Assembly (NCBI RefSeq): GCF_018499505.1
Contig: NZ_JAHDAC010000005.1
Span: 1 to 64,000, forward strand
DNA length: 64,000 nt
Reading direction: 5' to 3'
Origin: Streptococcus parasanguinis
Lineage (GTDB): Bacteria; Bacillota; Bacilli; Lactobacillales; Streptococcaceae
The translations under genes were made by a program, and so were the position numbers. The notes under the pieces are model-generated. The model had not been told where the DNA came from. It saw only the letters and a program-made list of their open reading frames with translations, and searched no databases. Below, piece after piece: positions 9,384-19,430 of this stretch (within the stretch, counting starts at the first letter, position 1; each line of letters starts with the position of its first letter).

Positions 9384-9516
9384 TTGATACATACAAATGA
9401 GCATTTTTCATTTGAACACGAGCTACAACCTGGGCAAAAAAGATAGATTTGTCTTGGAGCATCGCTCCTGCACCAAATCTCCTATTTTTGCTGGGGTTGT
9501 TACGCTCTTTGTATCA
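9384..9516 (-). repeat. Long inverted repeat between rpsN and rpsH
   Basis: The gap between rpsH and rpsN (9311-9521) folds into one long near-palindrome: GAGC, ACAACC, GCAAAAAAGATAGATTTG on one side meet CAAATCTCCTATTTTTGC, GGTTGT, GCTC on the other, capped by GGAGC-ATC-GCTCC. Outer TGATAC / GTATCA extends it. It contains no ORF. Confidence 0.65.
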
Positions 9517-9521
9517 TGCTA

Positions 9522-9707
9522 TTACCAAGATGCTTTTGTGACACCTGGGATTTGACCTTTGTATGCCAATTCACGGAAGCAAACACGGCAAAGTTTAAAC
9601 TTGCGGTAAACTGAGTGTGGACGTCCACAACGTTCACAGCGAGTGTATGCTTGAGTAGAGAACTTCGCTGGGCGTTTGTTCTTAGCAATCATAGATTTTT
9701 TAGCCAT
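9522..9707 (-). CDS. rpsN: 30S ribosomal protein S14, zinc-binding type Z
   Basis: The 61-aa protein carries CERC and CRVC (Cys24, Cys27, Cys40, Cys43), the zinc ribbon of the short C+ form of S14. It starts [16 protein letters not shown] and lies between rplE and rpsH as expected. Confidence 0.97.
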   Translation of the reverse strand: MAKKSMIAKNKRPAKFSTQAYTRCERCGRPHSVYRKFKLCRVCFRELAYKGQIPGVTKASW

Positions 9708-9724
9708 TAGTTTTACCTCCTATA

Positions 9725-10267
9725 TTATTTTGCAAACGGCATACCAAGGCCAGTAAGCAATGCACGTGATTCTTCGTCTGTGTTCGCTGTAGTTACGATT
9801 ACGATATCCAAACCACGAGTTTTATCAACATCATCAAAGTTGATTTCTGGGAAGATCAATTGTTCTTTCACACCAAGTGTGTAGTTTCCGCGTCCATCAA
9901 ATGATTTTGTTGGAACACCATGGAAGTCACGTACACGTGGAAGTGAAACTGTTACCAATTTATCCAAGAATTCGTACATACGTTCACCACGAAGGGTAAC
10001 TTTTGCACCGATCGCAACACCTTCACGAAGACGGAAGCCGGCGATTGATTTTTTAGCCTTAGTGATCAATGGTTTTTGACCTGAGATCAAAGCAAGCTCT
10101 TCAGCAGCTTTTTCAAGGTTTTTAGCATTTGATACTGCATCACCGACACCCATGTTCAAAACGATTTTATCAACTTTTGGCACGGCCATAACTGATGAAT
10201 AGTTGAACTGTTCAGTCAATGATGGTACTACTTCATTAAGGTATTTTTCTTTTAAACGATTAGCCAT
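9725..10267 (-). CDS. rplE: 50S ribosomal protein L5
   Basis: The 180-aa 5S rRNA-binding protein starts [17 protein letters not shown] and ends [15 protein letters not shown]. Motif [20 protein letters not shown] is the L5 loop region contacting P-site tRNA. Normal length; 17 nt before rpsN. Confidence 0.98.
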   Translation of the reverse strand: MANRLKEKYLNEVVPSLTEQFNYSSVMAVPKVDKIVLNMGVGDAVSNAKNLEKAAEELALISGQKPLITKAKKSIAGFRLREGVAIGAKVTLRGERMYEFLDKLVTVSLPRVRDFHGVPTKSFDGRGNYTLGVKEQLIFPEINFDDVDKTRGLDIVIVTTANTDEESRALLTGLGMPFAK

Positions 10268-10290
10268 TATACTTCTCCTTTCCTTCGTGA

Positions 10291-10596
10291 TTAGTCAAGC
10301 ACTTCGCCTGATTTTTTGTTGTAGCGAACTTTTTTGCCGTCTACAAATTTGTAGCCAACACGTCCAGCAACACCGTTTTTGTCCAAAACTTGAACGTTAG
10401 AAGCATGGATTGGAGCTTCTTTTTCAACGATTGCACCTTGAGGGTTTTCGTTATTTGGACGTTGGTGTTTCTTGATGATGTTTACACCTTCTACAACAAC
10501 TTTATTTACTTTTGGAAGAGCAGTAAGAACAACAGCTTCTACGCCTTTGTCTTTACCAGCGATAACGCGAACTTTGTCGCCTTTTTTTACAAACAT
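10291..10596 (-). CDS. rplX: 50S ribosomal protein L24
   Basis: The 101-aa protein has an N-terminal KOW motif ([21 protein letters not shown]) and starts 50S assembly by binding the 5' domain of 23S rRNA. It follows rplN after a 73-nt gap with two hairpins. Confidence 0.97.
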   Translation of the reverse strand: MFVKKGDKVRVIAGKDKGVEAVVLTALPKVNKVVVEGVNIIKKHQRPNNENPQGAIVEKEAPIHASNVQVLDKNGVAGRVGYKFVDGKKVRYNKKSGEVLD

Positions 10597-10618
10597 TTTA
10601 TTCTCCTTTTATTCTTAC

Positions 10619-10647
10619 GCCCGATGGGCACCCTGGCTAAGCCAGGG
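10619..10647 (-). other. Double hairpin between rplX and rplN
   Basis: GCCC-GAT-GGGC (10619-10629) is followed by CCCTGGC-TAA-GCCAGGG (10631-10647), a perfect 7-bp stem on a triloop. Neither is followed by a long T-run on the minus strand, so processing or attenuation is more likely than full termination. Confidence 0.6.
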
Positions 10648-10669
10648 GACTGTGTTTGTTTTTTATTGA

Positions 10670-11038
10670 TTAAAGTACTTCTGGAGCAAGTGATACGATC
10701 TTCATGAAACCACCGTCACGCAATTCACGTGCAACTGGGCCAAAGATACGAGTTCCGCGAGGAGTTTTGTCGTCACGGATGATCACTGCTGCATTTTCGT
10801 CAAACTTGATGTATGAACCATCTTTACGACGAGCACCTGATTTAGTACGAACGATAACAGCTTTTACAACGTCACCTTTCTTAACCGCACCACCAGGAGT
10901 AGCTTGTTTTACAGATGCAACGATTACATCACCGATGCTCGCGAATTTACGTTTTGAACCACCAAGAACTTTGATTGTCAAGATTTCGCGTGCGCCACTG
11001 TTGTCAGCGACTTTCAAACGAGTTTCTGTTTGAATCAT
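10670..11038 (-). CDS. rplN: 50S ribosomal protein L14
   Basis: The 122-aa protein reads [19 protein letters not shown] at its start and has the L14 core [21 protein letters not shown]. It contacts 16S rRNA at an intersubunit bridge. Position between rpsQ and rplX is standard. Confidence 0.98.
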   Translation of the reverse strand: MIQTETRLKVADNSGAREILTIKVLGGSKRKFASIGDVIVASVKQATPGGAVKKGDVVKAVIVRTKSGARRKDGSYIKFDENAAVIIRDDKTPRGTRIFGPVARELRDGGFMKIVSLAPEVL

Positions 11039-11063
11039 TTACGTTTTCTCCTTTCAGGTATGA

Positions 11064-11324
11064 TTAGATGATGACCGCTTTTTCAACGACTTCTACAAGA
11101 CGGAAGCGTTTTGTAGCCGAAAGCGGACGAGTTTCCATGATACGAACGATATCGCCTTCTTTAGCAACATTGTTTTCATCATGAGCTTTGTATTTTTTAG
11201 AATAGTTGATACGTTTACCATAGACTGGGTGGTTACGTTTAGTTTCAACTACAACTGTGATTGTTTTGTCCATTTTGTCAGACACAACGCGTCCAACAAG
11301 AACTTTACGATTATTGCGTTCCAT
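11064..11324 (-). CDS. rpsQ: 30S ribosomal protein S17
   Basis: The 86-aa OB-fold protein starts [20 protein letters not shown] and carries the S17 signature [25 protein letters not shown]. It is 23 nt after rpmC. Confidence 0.98.
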   Translation of the reverse strand: MERNNRKVLVGRVVSDKMDKTITVVVETKRNHPVYGKRINYSKKYKAHDENNVAKEGDIVRIMETRPLSATKRFRLVEVVEKAVII

Positions 11325-11347
11325 TGAAATTCTCCTTCCCTAGTCTA

Positions 11348-11554
11348 TTATTTAGCTTCTGATTGAACAGTTTTAATACGAGCGATTTGTTTTTTCACTT
11401 CTTTCAAACGTCCAGTTTGTTCCAATTGACCAGCAGCCGCTTGGAAACGAAGTTCAAACAATTCTTTCTTCAATTCATTTTCACGCTTCGCGAGTTCTTC
11501 TTGAGAAAGACCACGAAGTTCTTTAACAAATTCTTTTACTTCTGTAAGTTTCAT
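11348..11554 (-). CDS. rpmC: 50S ribosomal protein L29
   Basis: The 68-aa two-helix protein ([37 protein letters not shown]) lies at the exit tunnel near the trigger factor and SRP docking site. It starts 9 nt after the rplP stop. Confidence 0.97.
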   Translation of the reverse strand: MKLTEVKEFVKELRGLSQEELAKRENELKKELFELRFQAAAGQLEQTGRLKEVKKQIARIKTVQSEAK

Positions 11555-11563
11555 GACCTCTCC

Positions 11564-11977
11564 TTATTCTGCTTCACGTTTCACAAATTTAGTTTTAACT
11601 GGCAATTTGTGGCTAGCAAGACGAAGCGCTTCGCGTGCGATCTCTTCAGATACACCAGCGATTTCGAACATCACTTTACCACGTTTAACTGGTGCTACCC
11701 AACCTTCAGGAGCCCCTTTACCAGATCCCATACGTACCCCGATAGCTTTAGCGGTGTATGATTTGTGTGGGAAAATCTTAATCCAAACTTTACCACCACG
11801 TTTCATGTAACGAGTCATGGCGATACGAGCAGCTTCGATTTGACGGTTTGTGATCCAGTGGCTAGTTGTAGCTTGAAGACCGTATTCGCCGAATGCTACT
11901 TCTTTTCCACCTTTTGCTTCACCGCGCATTTTACCACGGAATTCGCGACGGTGTTTTACACGTTTAGGTACTAACAT
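11564..11977 (-). CDS. rplP: 50S ribosomal protein L16
   Basis: The 137-aa protein starts [19 protein letters not shown] and has [19 protein letters not shown] and [16 protein letters not shown], the conserved segments near the peptidyl transferase centre. Only 3 nt separate it from rpsC, suggesting coupled translation. Confidence 0.98.
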   Translation of the reverse strand: MLVPKRVKHRREFRGKMRGEAKGGKEVAFGEYGLQATTSHWITNRQIEAARIAMTRYMKRGGKVWIKIFPHKSYTAKAIGVRMGSGKGAPEGWVAPVKRGKVMFEIAGVSEEIAREALRLASHKLPVKTKFVKREAE

Positions 11978-11980
11978 TGG

Positions 11981-12634
11981 TTATTTACCTCCTTTAGCGT
12001 CTTTACGAGCTGGAAGAACTTCACCACGGTAGATCCATACTTTAACACCAAGTTTACCGTAAGTAGTGTCTGCTTCTTCCCAAGCGTAATCGATATCAGC
12101 GCGAAGTGTGTGAAGTGGAACAGTTCCTTCAGAGTATCCTTCTGCACGGGCAATATCTGCACCGTTCAAACGACCTGACACTTGAGTTTTGATTCCTTTA
12201 GCTCCAGCACGCATAGCACGTTGGATCGCTTGTTTTTGTGCACGACGGAAAGCAACACGTTGTTCCAATTGACGAGCAATTCCTTCACCAACAAGGTGAG
12301 CATCCAAGTCAGGACGTTTGATCTCAATGATGTTGATGTGTACTTGTTTACCAGTCAATTTGTTAAGAGCTGCACGAAGTGCATCAACGTTTGCTCCACC
12401 TTTACCGATAACCATACCTGGTTTAGCAGTGTGAAGAGAAACGTTAACTTTGTTTACTGCGCGTTCGATTTCAATAGTTGAAACGGCTGCGTCAGCCAAT
12501 TCTTTTTGAATGAATTTACGGATTGCAAGATCTTCATGAAGGTAATCCGCGTATTCTTTTTCAGCATACCATTTGGCATCCCAATCACGGATGATACCAA
12601 CACGCATACCAATTGGATGTACTTTTTGACCCAC
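11981..12634 (-). CDS. rpsC: 30S ribosomal protein S3
   Basis: The 217-aa protein has the N-terminal KH domain ([17 protein letters not shown] around residues 75-95) and C-terminal S3 domain ([28 protein letters not shown]). It forms the mRNA entry helicase with S4 and S5. Confidence 0.98.
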   Translation of the reverse strand: MGQKVHPIGMRVGIIRDWDAKWYAEKEYADYLHEDLAIRKFIQKELADAAVSTIEIERAVNKVNVSLHTAKPGMVIGKGGANVDALRAALNKLTGKQVHINIIEIKRPDLDAHLVGEGIARQLEQRVAFRRAQKQAIQRAMRAGAKGIKTQVSGRLNGADIARAEGYSEGTVPLHTLRADIDYAWEEADTTYGKLGVKVWIYRGEVLPARKDAKGGK

Positions 12635-12646
12635 GAGTTTACCTCC

Positions 12647-12991
12647 TTATTTTTCTGCAACAGCTACTGTGATGTGAGCTGTACGTTTGTTGATTGGTGA
12701 AGCTGAACCTTTCGCACGTGGACGGAAACGTTTCATTGTTGGTCCTTCGTTTGCGAACGCTTCAGATACTACCAAGTTAGCTTTTTCCAAACCAAAGTTG
12801 TTTTCAGCGTTTGCTACTGCCGAGTTCAACACTTTAAGGATGATCCCTGCAGCTTTGTTTGGTGTGAATGTCAAAATAGCGATGGCATCGGCTACGCTTT
12901 TACCACGGATGTTGTCAAGAACAAGACGTGATTTACGAGGTGAAACACGCACTGTACGAGCCATTGCTTTAGCTGAAGTAATTTCTGCCAT
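12647..12991 (-). CDS. rplV: 50S ribosomal protein L22
   Basis: The 114-aa protein has [21 protein letters not shown] and a C-terminal beta-hairpin ([22 protein letters not shown]) that lines the peptide exit tunnel at the macrolide region. Twelve nt before rpsC. Confidence 0.98.
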   Translation of the reverse strand: MAEITSAKAMARTVRVSPRKSRLVLDNIRGKSVADAIAILTFTPNKAAGIILKVLNSAVANAENNFGLEKANLVVSEAFANEGPTMKRFRPRAKGSASPINKRTAHITVAVAEK

Positions 12992-13002
12992 TTATGTTCT
13001 CC

Positions 13003-13284
13003 TTATTTTCTACGTGTCTTCTTGTCGTCTGCCGCGTGACCTTTGTAAGTACGAGTTGGTGCAAATTCACCAAGCTTGTGACCTACCATGTCTTCTTGGA
13101 TGTAAACAGGTACATGTTTACGTCCATCATAAACTGCGATAGTGTATCCGATGAAACTTGGGAAGATCGTTGAACGACGTGACCAAGTTTTAATTACTTT
13201 TTTCTTTTCGTCGTTTGCTTGAGCTTCAACTTTTTTCATCAAATGCTCATCGACGAAAGGTCCTTTTTTAAGACTACGTCCCAT
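13003..13284 (-). CDS. rpsS: 30S ribosomal protein S19
   Basis: The 93-aa protein reads [19 protein letters not shown] and has [21 protein letters not shown]. The start at 13284 is chosen because GGAGAAAATTACAAA precedes it and family members begin MGRSLKKGP; an upstream in-frame codon would add 11 foreign residues. Confidence 0.97.
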
Positions 13285-13325
13285 TTTGTAATTTTCTCCT
13301 TTAAAATTTAGTACCACAGCGGCTT

Positions 13326-13342
13326 GCGCTGCTTAGCAGCGC
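13326..13342 (-). other. Hairpin between rpsS and rplB
   Basis: GCGCTGC-TTA-GCAGCGC is a perfect 7-bp stem with a 3-nt loop inside a 96-nt gap (13285-13380). Flanking CGG/CCG may extend it. No T-run follows on the coding strand. Confidence 0.55.
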
Positions 13343-13380
13343 TACCGAGCTGGCGGAAAGTGTAAGCTAGTTGCTTATGA

Positions 13381-14214
13381 TTATTTTTGGTTGCGACGAC
13401 GAACGATAAGTTTGTCAGATTTCGCTTTCTTGTTACGAGTTTTAAGACCAAGCGCAGGTTTACCCCAAGGAGTAGATGGCGCTTTACGTCCAACTGGTGC
13501 CTTACCTTCACCACCACCGTGTGGGTGATCATTCGGGTTCATTACAGAACCACGAACTGTAGGGCGAACACCTTTCCAGCGGTTACGTCCCGCTTTACCA
13601 AGGTTAACAAGTCCATGTTGTTCGTTTCCGACAACACCAACTGTAGCACGGCAAGTTCCAAGAATCATGCGAACTTCGCCTGATTGAAGACGAACAAGTA
13701 CATATTTACCTTCAGAACCCAATACTTGAGCAGAAGCTCCAGCAGCACGTACCAATTCTCCACCTTTACCAGGTTTCAATTCGATGTTGTGGATCAAAGT
13801 ACCAACTGGGATGTTAGCAAGTGGAAGAGCATTTCCGACTTTGATATCTGCTTCTGGTCCTGATACGATGCGTTGACCTACTTCAAGACCTTTAGGGGCG
13901 ATGATGTAAGCTTTCACACCGTCAGTGTAGTGTACAAGCGCGATGTTAGCTGAGCGGTTTGGATCGTATTCGATCGTTTTAACGACTGCTTCAACTCCAT
14001 CTTTGTTACGTTTGAAATCGATCAAACGGTAATGACGTTTGTGTCCACCACCTTGGTGACGAACAGTGATACGACCGTTGTTGTTACGACCTGCTTTGTT
14101 TTTAAGAGAAACAAGCAAAGTTTTCTCAGGTGCGTTTGTTGTGATTTCAGCGAAATCCAAAGAAGTCATATTACGGCGACCGTTTGTTGTTGGTTTATAA
14201 ACACGAATTCCCAC
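13381..14214 (-). CDS. rplB: 50S ribosomal protein L2
   Basis: The 277-aa protein has the OB and SH3-like L2 domains and the C-terminal block [21 protein letters not shown] containing the conserved histidine near the peptidyl transferase centre. Length is normal. Confidence 0.99.
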   Translation of the reverse strand: MGIRVYKPTTNGRRNMTSLDFAEITTNAPEKTLLVSLKNKAGRNNNGRITVRHQGGGHKRHYRLIDFKRNKDGVEAVVKTIEYDPNRSANIALVHYTDGVKAYIIAPKGLEVGQRIVSGPEADIKVGNALPLANIPVGTLIHNIELKPGKGGELVRAAGASAQVLGSEGKYVLVRLQSGEVRMILGTCRATVGVVGNEQHGLVNLGKAGRNRWKGVRPTVRGSVMNPNDHPHGGGEGKAPVGRKAPSTPWGKPALGLKTRNKKAKSDKLIVRRRNQK

Positions 14215-14231
14215 GATATTTCCTCCTTAGA

Positions 14232-14528
14232 TTATTCAGCTTCAGTAGCAAACAACTCGATTGCTTTAGAATCAGCTGCAAGCGTGATGATAGCTTTTTT
14301 AGTTTTTGAAGTAAAACCAGTGTAACGTCCAACGCGTTTTGCTTTAGGTTTTACGTTTACAGTGTTCACATTCGCAACTTTTACACCTTCAAACGCAGCT
14401 TCAACAGCTTGTTTGATCAAAAGTTTGTGAGCGCGAGTGTCAACTTCGAATACATATTTGCCTGCTTCAAGTTGAGCCATTGACTTTTCAGTGATAACAG
14501 GTTTTTTGATAACATCATACAAATTCAT
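14232..14528 (-). CDS. rplW: 50S ribosomal protein L23
   Basis: The 98-aa protein begins [17 protein letters not shown] and has the L23 core; it is the docking point for trigger factor and SRP at the exit tunnel. Its start overlaps the last base of the rplD stop codon. Confidence 0.97.
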   Translation of the reverse strand: MNLYDVIKKPVITEKSMAQLEAGKYVFEVDTRAHKLLIKQAVEAAFEGVKVANVNTVNVKPKAKRVGRYTGFTSKTKKAIITLAADSKAIELFATEAE

Positions 14529-15151
14529 TATGCAAGAACCTCCTCGATTTTAGAGATAGCTGCTTGAGTAACAAGAAGTTTGTCACTATTTGCGATGTCA
14601 AGAACACTTGCAGTTGTAGCAGTCGCAACTTTCACGTTTGGAAGGTTACGAGCTGAAAGAGCTGCGAATTCATTTCCTTCTTCAAGAATAACAAGGACTT
14701 TAGAATCGATGCTCAAAGCTGCAAGAACTTTTGCAAATTCAGCAGTTTTTGGAGCTGTAAATTCAAGAGAATCAACGGCTACAAATTTGTTTTCAGCAAC
14801 TTTTTCTGAGTAAACAGATTTAAGTGCAAGGCGACGAACTTTTTGAGGAAGTTTGTACGCATAGCTACGTGGAGTTGGTCCGAAGACAATTCCACCACCA
14901 CGCCATTGTGGAGAGCGGATAGAACCTTGACGAGCACGTCCAGTTCCTTTTTGACGCCATGGTTTGCGTCCGCCACCTGAAACGGCTGAACGGTTTTTAA
15001 CTGCGTGAGTTCCTTGACGAAGGCTAGCACGTTGGCTGATGATCACATCAAATACAACTGCTTGGTTTGGTTCGATACCAAAGATCGCATCGTTAAGAAC
15101 AACTTCGCCCGCTTGTTTACCAGTTTGGTCGAATAATGTTACATTTGCCAT
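14528..15151 (-). CDS. rplD: 50S ribosomal protein L4
   Basis: The 207-aa protein has the extended tunnel loop [20 protein letters not shown] at about residues 60-80. In enterobacteria L4 represses the S10 operon by binding its leader; whether the leader at 16193-16322 has that role here is not shown. Confidence 0.98.
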   Translation of the reverse strand: MANVTLFDQTGKQAGEVVLNDAIFGIEPNQAVVFDVIISQRASLRQGTHAVKNRSAVSGGGRKPWRQKGTGRARQGSIRSPQWRGGGIVFGPTPRSYAYKLPQKVRRLALKSVYSEKVAENKFVAVDSLEFTAPKTAEFAKVLAALSIDSKVLVILEEGNEFAALSARNLPNVKVATATTASVLDIANSDKLLVTQAAISKIEEVLA

Positions 15152-15175
15152 TTTGACTGTATTCCCCTTTCCTTA

Positions 15176-15802
15176 TTATTTACCAGCTTTAACTGCTGAC
15201 TTGATAGTGATAAGAGATTTCTTAGCACCTGGTACGTTACCTTTGATAAGGATAACGTTCTTTTCTGGAACAACTTGTACAACTTCAAGGTTTTGAATTG
15301 TTACACGATCGCCACCCATACGTCCTGCAAGGTTTTTACCTTTGAATACGCGGTTAGGTGCAACAGGTCCCATAGAACCTGGACGACGGTGGTAACGAGA
15401 ACCGTGAGCCATTGGTCCACGTGATTGTCCGTGGCGTTTGATAACACCTTGGAAACCTTTACCTTTAGAAGTACCAGTTACATCAACAATGTCTCCAGCT
15501 TCGAAAGTGTCAACTGTGATTTCAGCACCAACTTCCAAGCCTTCAACGTTTTTGAATTCACGAATGAAGCGCTTAGGAGCCGTGTTAGCTTTTGCTACAT
15601 GTCCTTTAGCAGGTTTGTTGCTCAATACTTCGCGTTTGTCATCGAAACCAACTTGGATAGCGTTGTAACCATCTGTTTCAACAGTTTTAACTTGAAGAAC
15701 AACGTTTGGAGTTGCTTCGATAACTGTTACAGGGATCAATTCGCCAGCTTCAGTGAAGATTTGAGTCATTCCCACTTTTTTCCCTAAGATTCCTTTTGTC
15801 AT
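15176..15802 (-). CDS. rplC: 50S ribosomal protein L3
   Basis: The 208-aa protein starts [20 protein letters not shown] and has [21 protein letters not shown], the branched loop reaching the peptidyl transferase centre. It follows rpsJ after 81 nt. Confidence 0.98.
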   Translation of the reverse strand: MTKGILGKKVGMTQIFTEAGELIPVTVIEATPNVVLQVKTVETDGYNAIQVGFDDKREVLSNKPAKGHVAKANTAPKRFIREFKNVEGLEVGAEITVDTFEAGDIVDVTGTSKGKGFQGVIKRHGQSRGPMAHGSRYHRRPGSMGPVAPNRVFKGKNLAGRMGGDRVTIQNLEVVQVVPEKNVILIKGNVPGAKKSLITIKSAVKAGK

Positions 15803-15883
15803 GAGAAAATAGTTCCTTTTCTATAGTTTTTTATTCAAAAAGTTTTTAACGAGCGTTTTTTATGCTCTAGATCAAGCTTTAGA

Positions 15884-16192
15884 TTAAAGTTTGATTTCTA
15901 CGTTTACACCACTTGGAAGATCCAATTTCATCAAAGCGTCAACTGTTTTTTGAGTTGGGTTGATGATGTCGATCAAACGTTTGTGTGTACGCATTTCGAA
16001 TTGTTCGCGAGAATCTTTATATTTGTGAGTCGCACGAATGATTGTGTAGAGGCTACGTTCAGTTGGAAGTGGGATTGGCCCCGCAACTTGTGCACCTGTA
16101 CGAGTAGCTGATTCTACGATTTTTGCAGCCGCTGTGTCGAGTGTACGGTGTTCGTACGCTTTCAAACGGATGCGGATTTTTTTGTTTGCCAT
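15884..16192 (-). CDS. rpsJ: 30S ribosomal protein S10
   Basis: The 102-aa protein starts [22 protein letters not shown] and has the S10/NusE loop. Besides its ribosomal role it is NusE, a partner of NusB in rRNA antitermination. First gene of the 27-gene operon; AAAGGAG ribosome site. Confidence 0.98.
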   Translation of the reverse strand: MANKKIRIRLKAYEHRTLDTAAAKIVESATRTGAQVAGPIPLPTERSLYTIIRATHKYKDSREQFEMRTHKRLIDIINPTQKTVDALMKLDLPSGVNVEIKL

Positions 16193-16334
16193 CTTTTTCT
16201 CCTTTTCGTCTATTTAAGATAATAGGCTAGCTCCACAAGAAAACCGACGCGCGTTGCGTGGCAATGCAACCGAGCGTGTCGCAACCTCTTGCATCAAAGC
16301 TAATAGCTGTTTTTCACAACACCATAGTAGTTTA
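16193..16334 (-). promoter_or_regulatory. Promoter and structured leader of the S10-spc-alpha operon
   Basis: The minus strand has -35 TTGCAT (16352-16357), a 17-bp spacer and -10 TAAACT (16329-16334), with transcription expected near 16322. The ~130-nt leader folds into a hairpin pairing CGACGCGC (16245-16252) with GCGTGTCG (16274-16281) around an inner GTTGC/GCAAC stem. No second strong promoter was found within the operon, so this one probably serves all 27 genes. Confidence 0.75.
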
Positions 16335-16447
16335 ACACAAACAAAGGCCCAATGCAAGGGATTTGAGAAGATTTTTTTCGTTTTTTTGATGAAAGTGTTT
16401 TCGAAAGAAATTGAGTGCTAAAAAAGTTGCTATTATTAGGAAAAAGG

Positions 16448-16560
16448 GAGCGAGACAGAACAAATTTATATCCAATTTGTTCGTCGTCTCGCCCCCGCAC
16501 AGTTGATTAGGTTATCTTTGGAGCTTAACAAGCGAACAAAGATACCAATCAACCACTGCG
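16448..16560 (+). repeat. Two-stem intergenic repeat, copy B
   Basis: Stem 1 pairs GCGAGAC-A-GAACAAATT (16450 on) with AATTTGTTC-GTC-GTCTCGC (to 16492). The linker CCCCGCACAG follows. Stem 2 pairs TTGATTAGG (16503-16511) with CCAATCAA (16545-16552), then CCACTGCG. The same plan recurs at 39050-39164 and 47702-47810 with different but still pairing bases. Read on the minus strand, stem 1 ends in CTCCCTTTTTCC, so it can act as the tgt terminator. Confidence 0.75.
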
Positions 16561-16623
16561 TCTAGCAGTTATTCCTATTATTCTCAGATGGCTGTAGTCT
16601 TTTTTCTTCCTATTTATCTATTT

Positions 16624-17885
<1,262 letters not shown>

Positions 17886-17916
17886 AAAAAGTACTACTAT
17901 GAAGAGAGTGTCATCT

Positions 17917-18786
17917 ATGAACCTTAAATTGATTCGCCTCCGGGCACGTACCATGCAAGTCCAGCAACCGGGCTTAGCTATCCTTTTTGCTCTTCCGGTC
18001 CTGTTGACCATTCTTGCTAACTTCCTCTTAAGTGGGCAAGATCTGGTCGATCTACTACCGGATATGACCTTGCAGCAAGCAAGTATCTACATGATCCAGC
18101 GACAGCTCTTTCCTTCCGTCGTCTCCTTTGTCATCTCCATTTTAGTGGTCGGTGCGACTTTTAGCTATTTAGATACGATTAATCCCAAGATCGAGCACCG
18201 AACACGGGTGTTAGATATCTTTAAACAAGATCGCTTTACCTCTGTATTTGCTACCTTGATTTTGAAGCAAGCCGTCCTCTTTTTATGGGGAGTCATCCTC
18301 TATGCGGGTAGTCTCATCAGCACCTACGCCAGCATTCGATTTTTGGCGATCTACGATAAGGTGAGCAACCCTAGCACTCTGAGTGCTTCCAGTCCTGAAT
18401 TCCAATCTCTCATGCAACAAATGCCTCTGATGACTGCTGGTGTCATACTTGGCCTGATTGGCCTCCTCTTTTACCTGCCACAATACTACAGTCTCAGCCT
18501 GGTCGAATTGATCCTCTACGAGCAATTACGAGACGGCGACTACAAGGGAGCCTTTGGAGTCCTTCGCCAAAGTCGTGAAACCATGAAAGGGTTCCGCAGC
18601 AATCGCCTAGTGCTCGACCTAACCTTGATTGGTTGGTACTTCTTGAATTACTTCACGCGCGATGTCATCGGCTTTTATACCATGCCTTACTTTATCAACT
18701 GCCAAATTGCATTTTATGATCAAATCAAGCAGATTAAACAAGGGCCGCGCCATTTTACATGCCATCCAAGCCATGAAACTGAATAA
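17917..18786 (+). CDS. DUF975 family integral membrane protein
   Basis: A 289-aa protein with about five hydrophobic segments (for example LAILFALPVLLTILANFLL, VVSFVISILVVGATFSYL, MTAGVILGLIGLLFYLPQYY) and the DUF975 feature of a cytoplasmic loop SRETMKGFRSNRL before the last segments. Role unknown in the family. The start at 17917 follows GAAGAGAG; earlier in-frame ATGs lie in or just after the promoter. Single-gene unit with its own terminator. Confidence 0.8.
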   Translation: MNLKLIRLRARTMQVQQPGLAILFALPVLLTILANFLLSGQDLVDLLPDMTLQQASIYMIQRQLFPSVVSFVISILVVGATFSYLDTINPKIEHRTRVLDIFKQDRFTSVFATLILKQAVLFLWGVILYAGSLISTYASIRFLAIYDKVSNPSTLSASSPEFQSLMQQMPLMTAGVILGLIGLLFYLPQYYSLSLVELILYEQLRDGDYKGAFGVLRQSRETMKGFRSNRLVLDLTLIGWYFLNYFTRDVIGFYTMPYFINCQIAFYDQIKQIKQGPRHFTCHPSHETE

Positions 18787-18794
18787 GAGTAAGA

Positions 18795-18824
18795 AGAAAA
18801 CCCCAGCTTGCTGGGGTTTTCTTC
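18795..18824. terminator. Bidirectional terminator
   Basis: AAAACCCCAGC-TTG-CTGGGGTTTT lies between the convergent DUF975 gene and the CoA-binding gene. A-run and T-run on the two sides allow use in both directions. Confidence 0.85.
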
Positions 18825-18843
18825 TATGTCAATTGTTTATCAT

Positions 18844-19296
18844 TTATAAACCGTATAGGGAGTCTCCTAAGATCAGTCGGGTGTGTTCTCGTTTGATACA
18901 GCGGTTCATGACGATATCTTCTCGACCTGCTCCTCGAAGAATTTCTTCTGCTTCTTGATTTTCCAGTCCCAATTGTGCCCAGAAAATTTTCGCATCCGTC
19001 TCAATAAAATCACGTGCCACATCTGGTAAAAACTCACTGCGACGGTATACATCAACGATATCTACTGGGAATGGGATATCCTGTAAGCTAGCGTACACCG
19101 TCTCCCCAAGGATCTGACCTCCAGCTGCACGGGGGTTGACAGGAATAATCCGATAGCCCCGTTCTTGCATCTCCTTGCTGACACGATGACTGGTCGTCTC
19201 TTCACGATCAGATAATCCAACTACAGCGATGATCTTGCTGGTTTCTAGGTAATGTTTGATAATGCCATCACTAGGATTGCGAAATGAATAGGCCAT
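18844..19296 (-). CDS. CoA-binding domain protein (YccU-like)
   Basis: A 150-aa single-domain Rossmann protein: VVGLSDREETTSHRVSKEM is the nucleotide-binding turn, and PVDIVDVYRRSEFLPDV and DAKIFWAQLGLENQEA are family motifs. It matches the CoA-binding domain of succinyl-CoA synthetase-type proteins but stands alone; no enzyme activity is established for the family. Start at 19296 with AAAAGGAG. An extended -10 (TG-T-TATACT) lies about 40 bp upstream. Confidence 0.85.
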   Translation of the reverse strand: MAYSFRNPSDGIIKHYLETSKIIAVVGLSDREETTSHRVSKEMQERGYRIIPVNPRAAGGQILGETVYASLQDIPFPVDIVDVYRRSEFLPDVARDFIETDAKIFWAQLGLENQEAEEILRGAGREDIVMNRCIKREHTRLILGDSLYGL

Positions 19297-19373
19297 ATGA
19301 ATCTCCTTTTGTATGCGTTTCCTTTCTTTAAATAGTATAACAATACGGAAGGCATTGCAAGTGTTTGTCATTA

Positions 19374-19416
19374 AAAGAGGTAGGAAACTGAAAAGTTTCC
19401 TACCTCTTTCTGTTTT
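19374..19416 (-). terminator. polA terminator
   Basis: AAAGAGGTAGGAAACT pairs with AGTTTCCTACCTCTTT around a short loop, 16 perfect pairs, followed by T residues on the minus strand, 15 nt after the polA stop codon. Confidence 0.85.
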
Positions 19417-19430
19417 GAACAAACTTAATC

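Noticed and set aside
9384..9516. Pneumococcal BOX or RUP element
   Set aside because: It lacks recognisable boxA/boxC or RUP end sequences and no IS terminal repeats were seen; kept as an unclassified inverted repeat.
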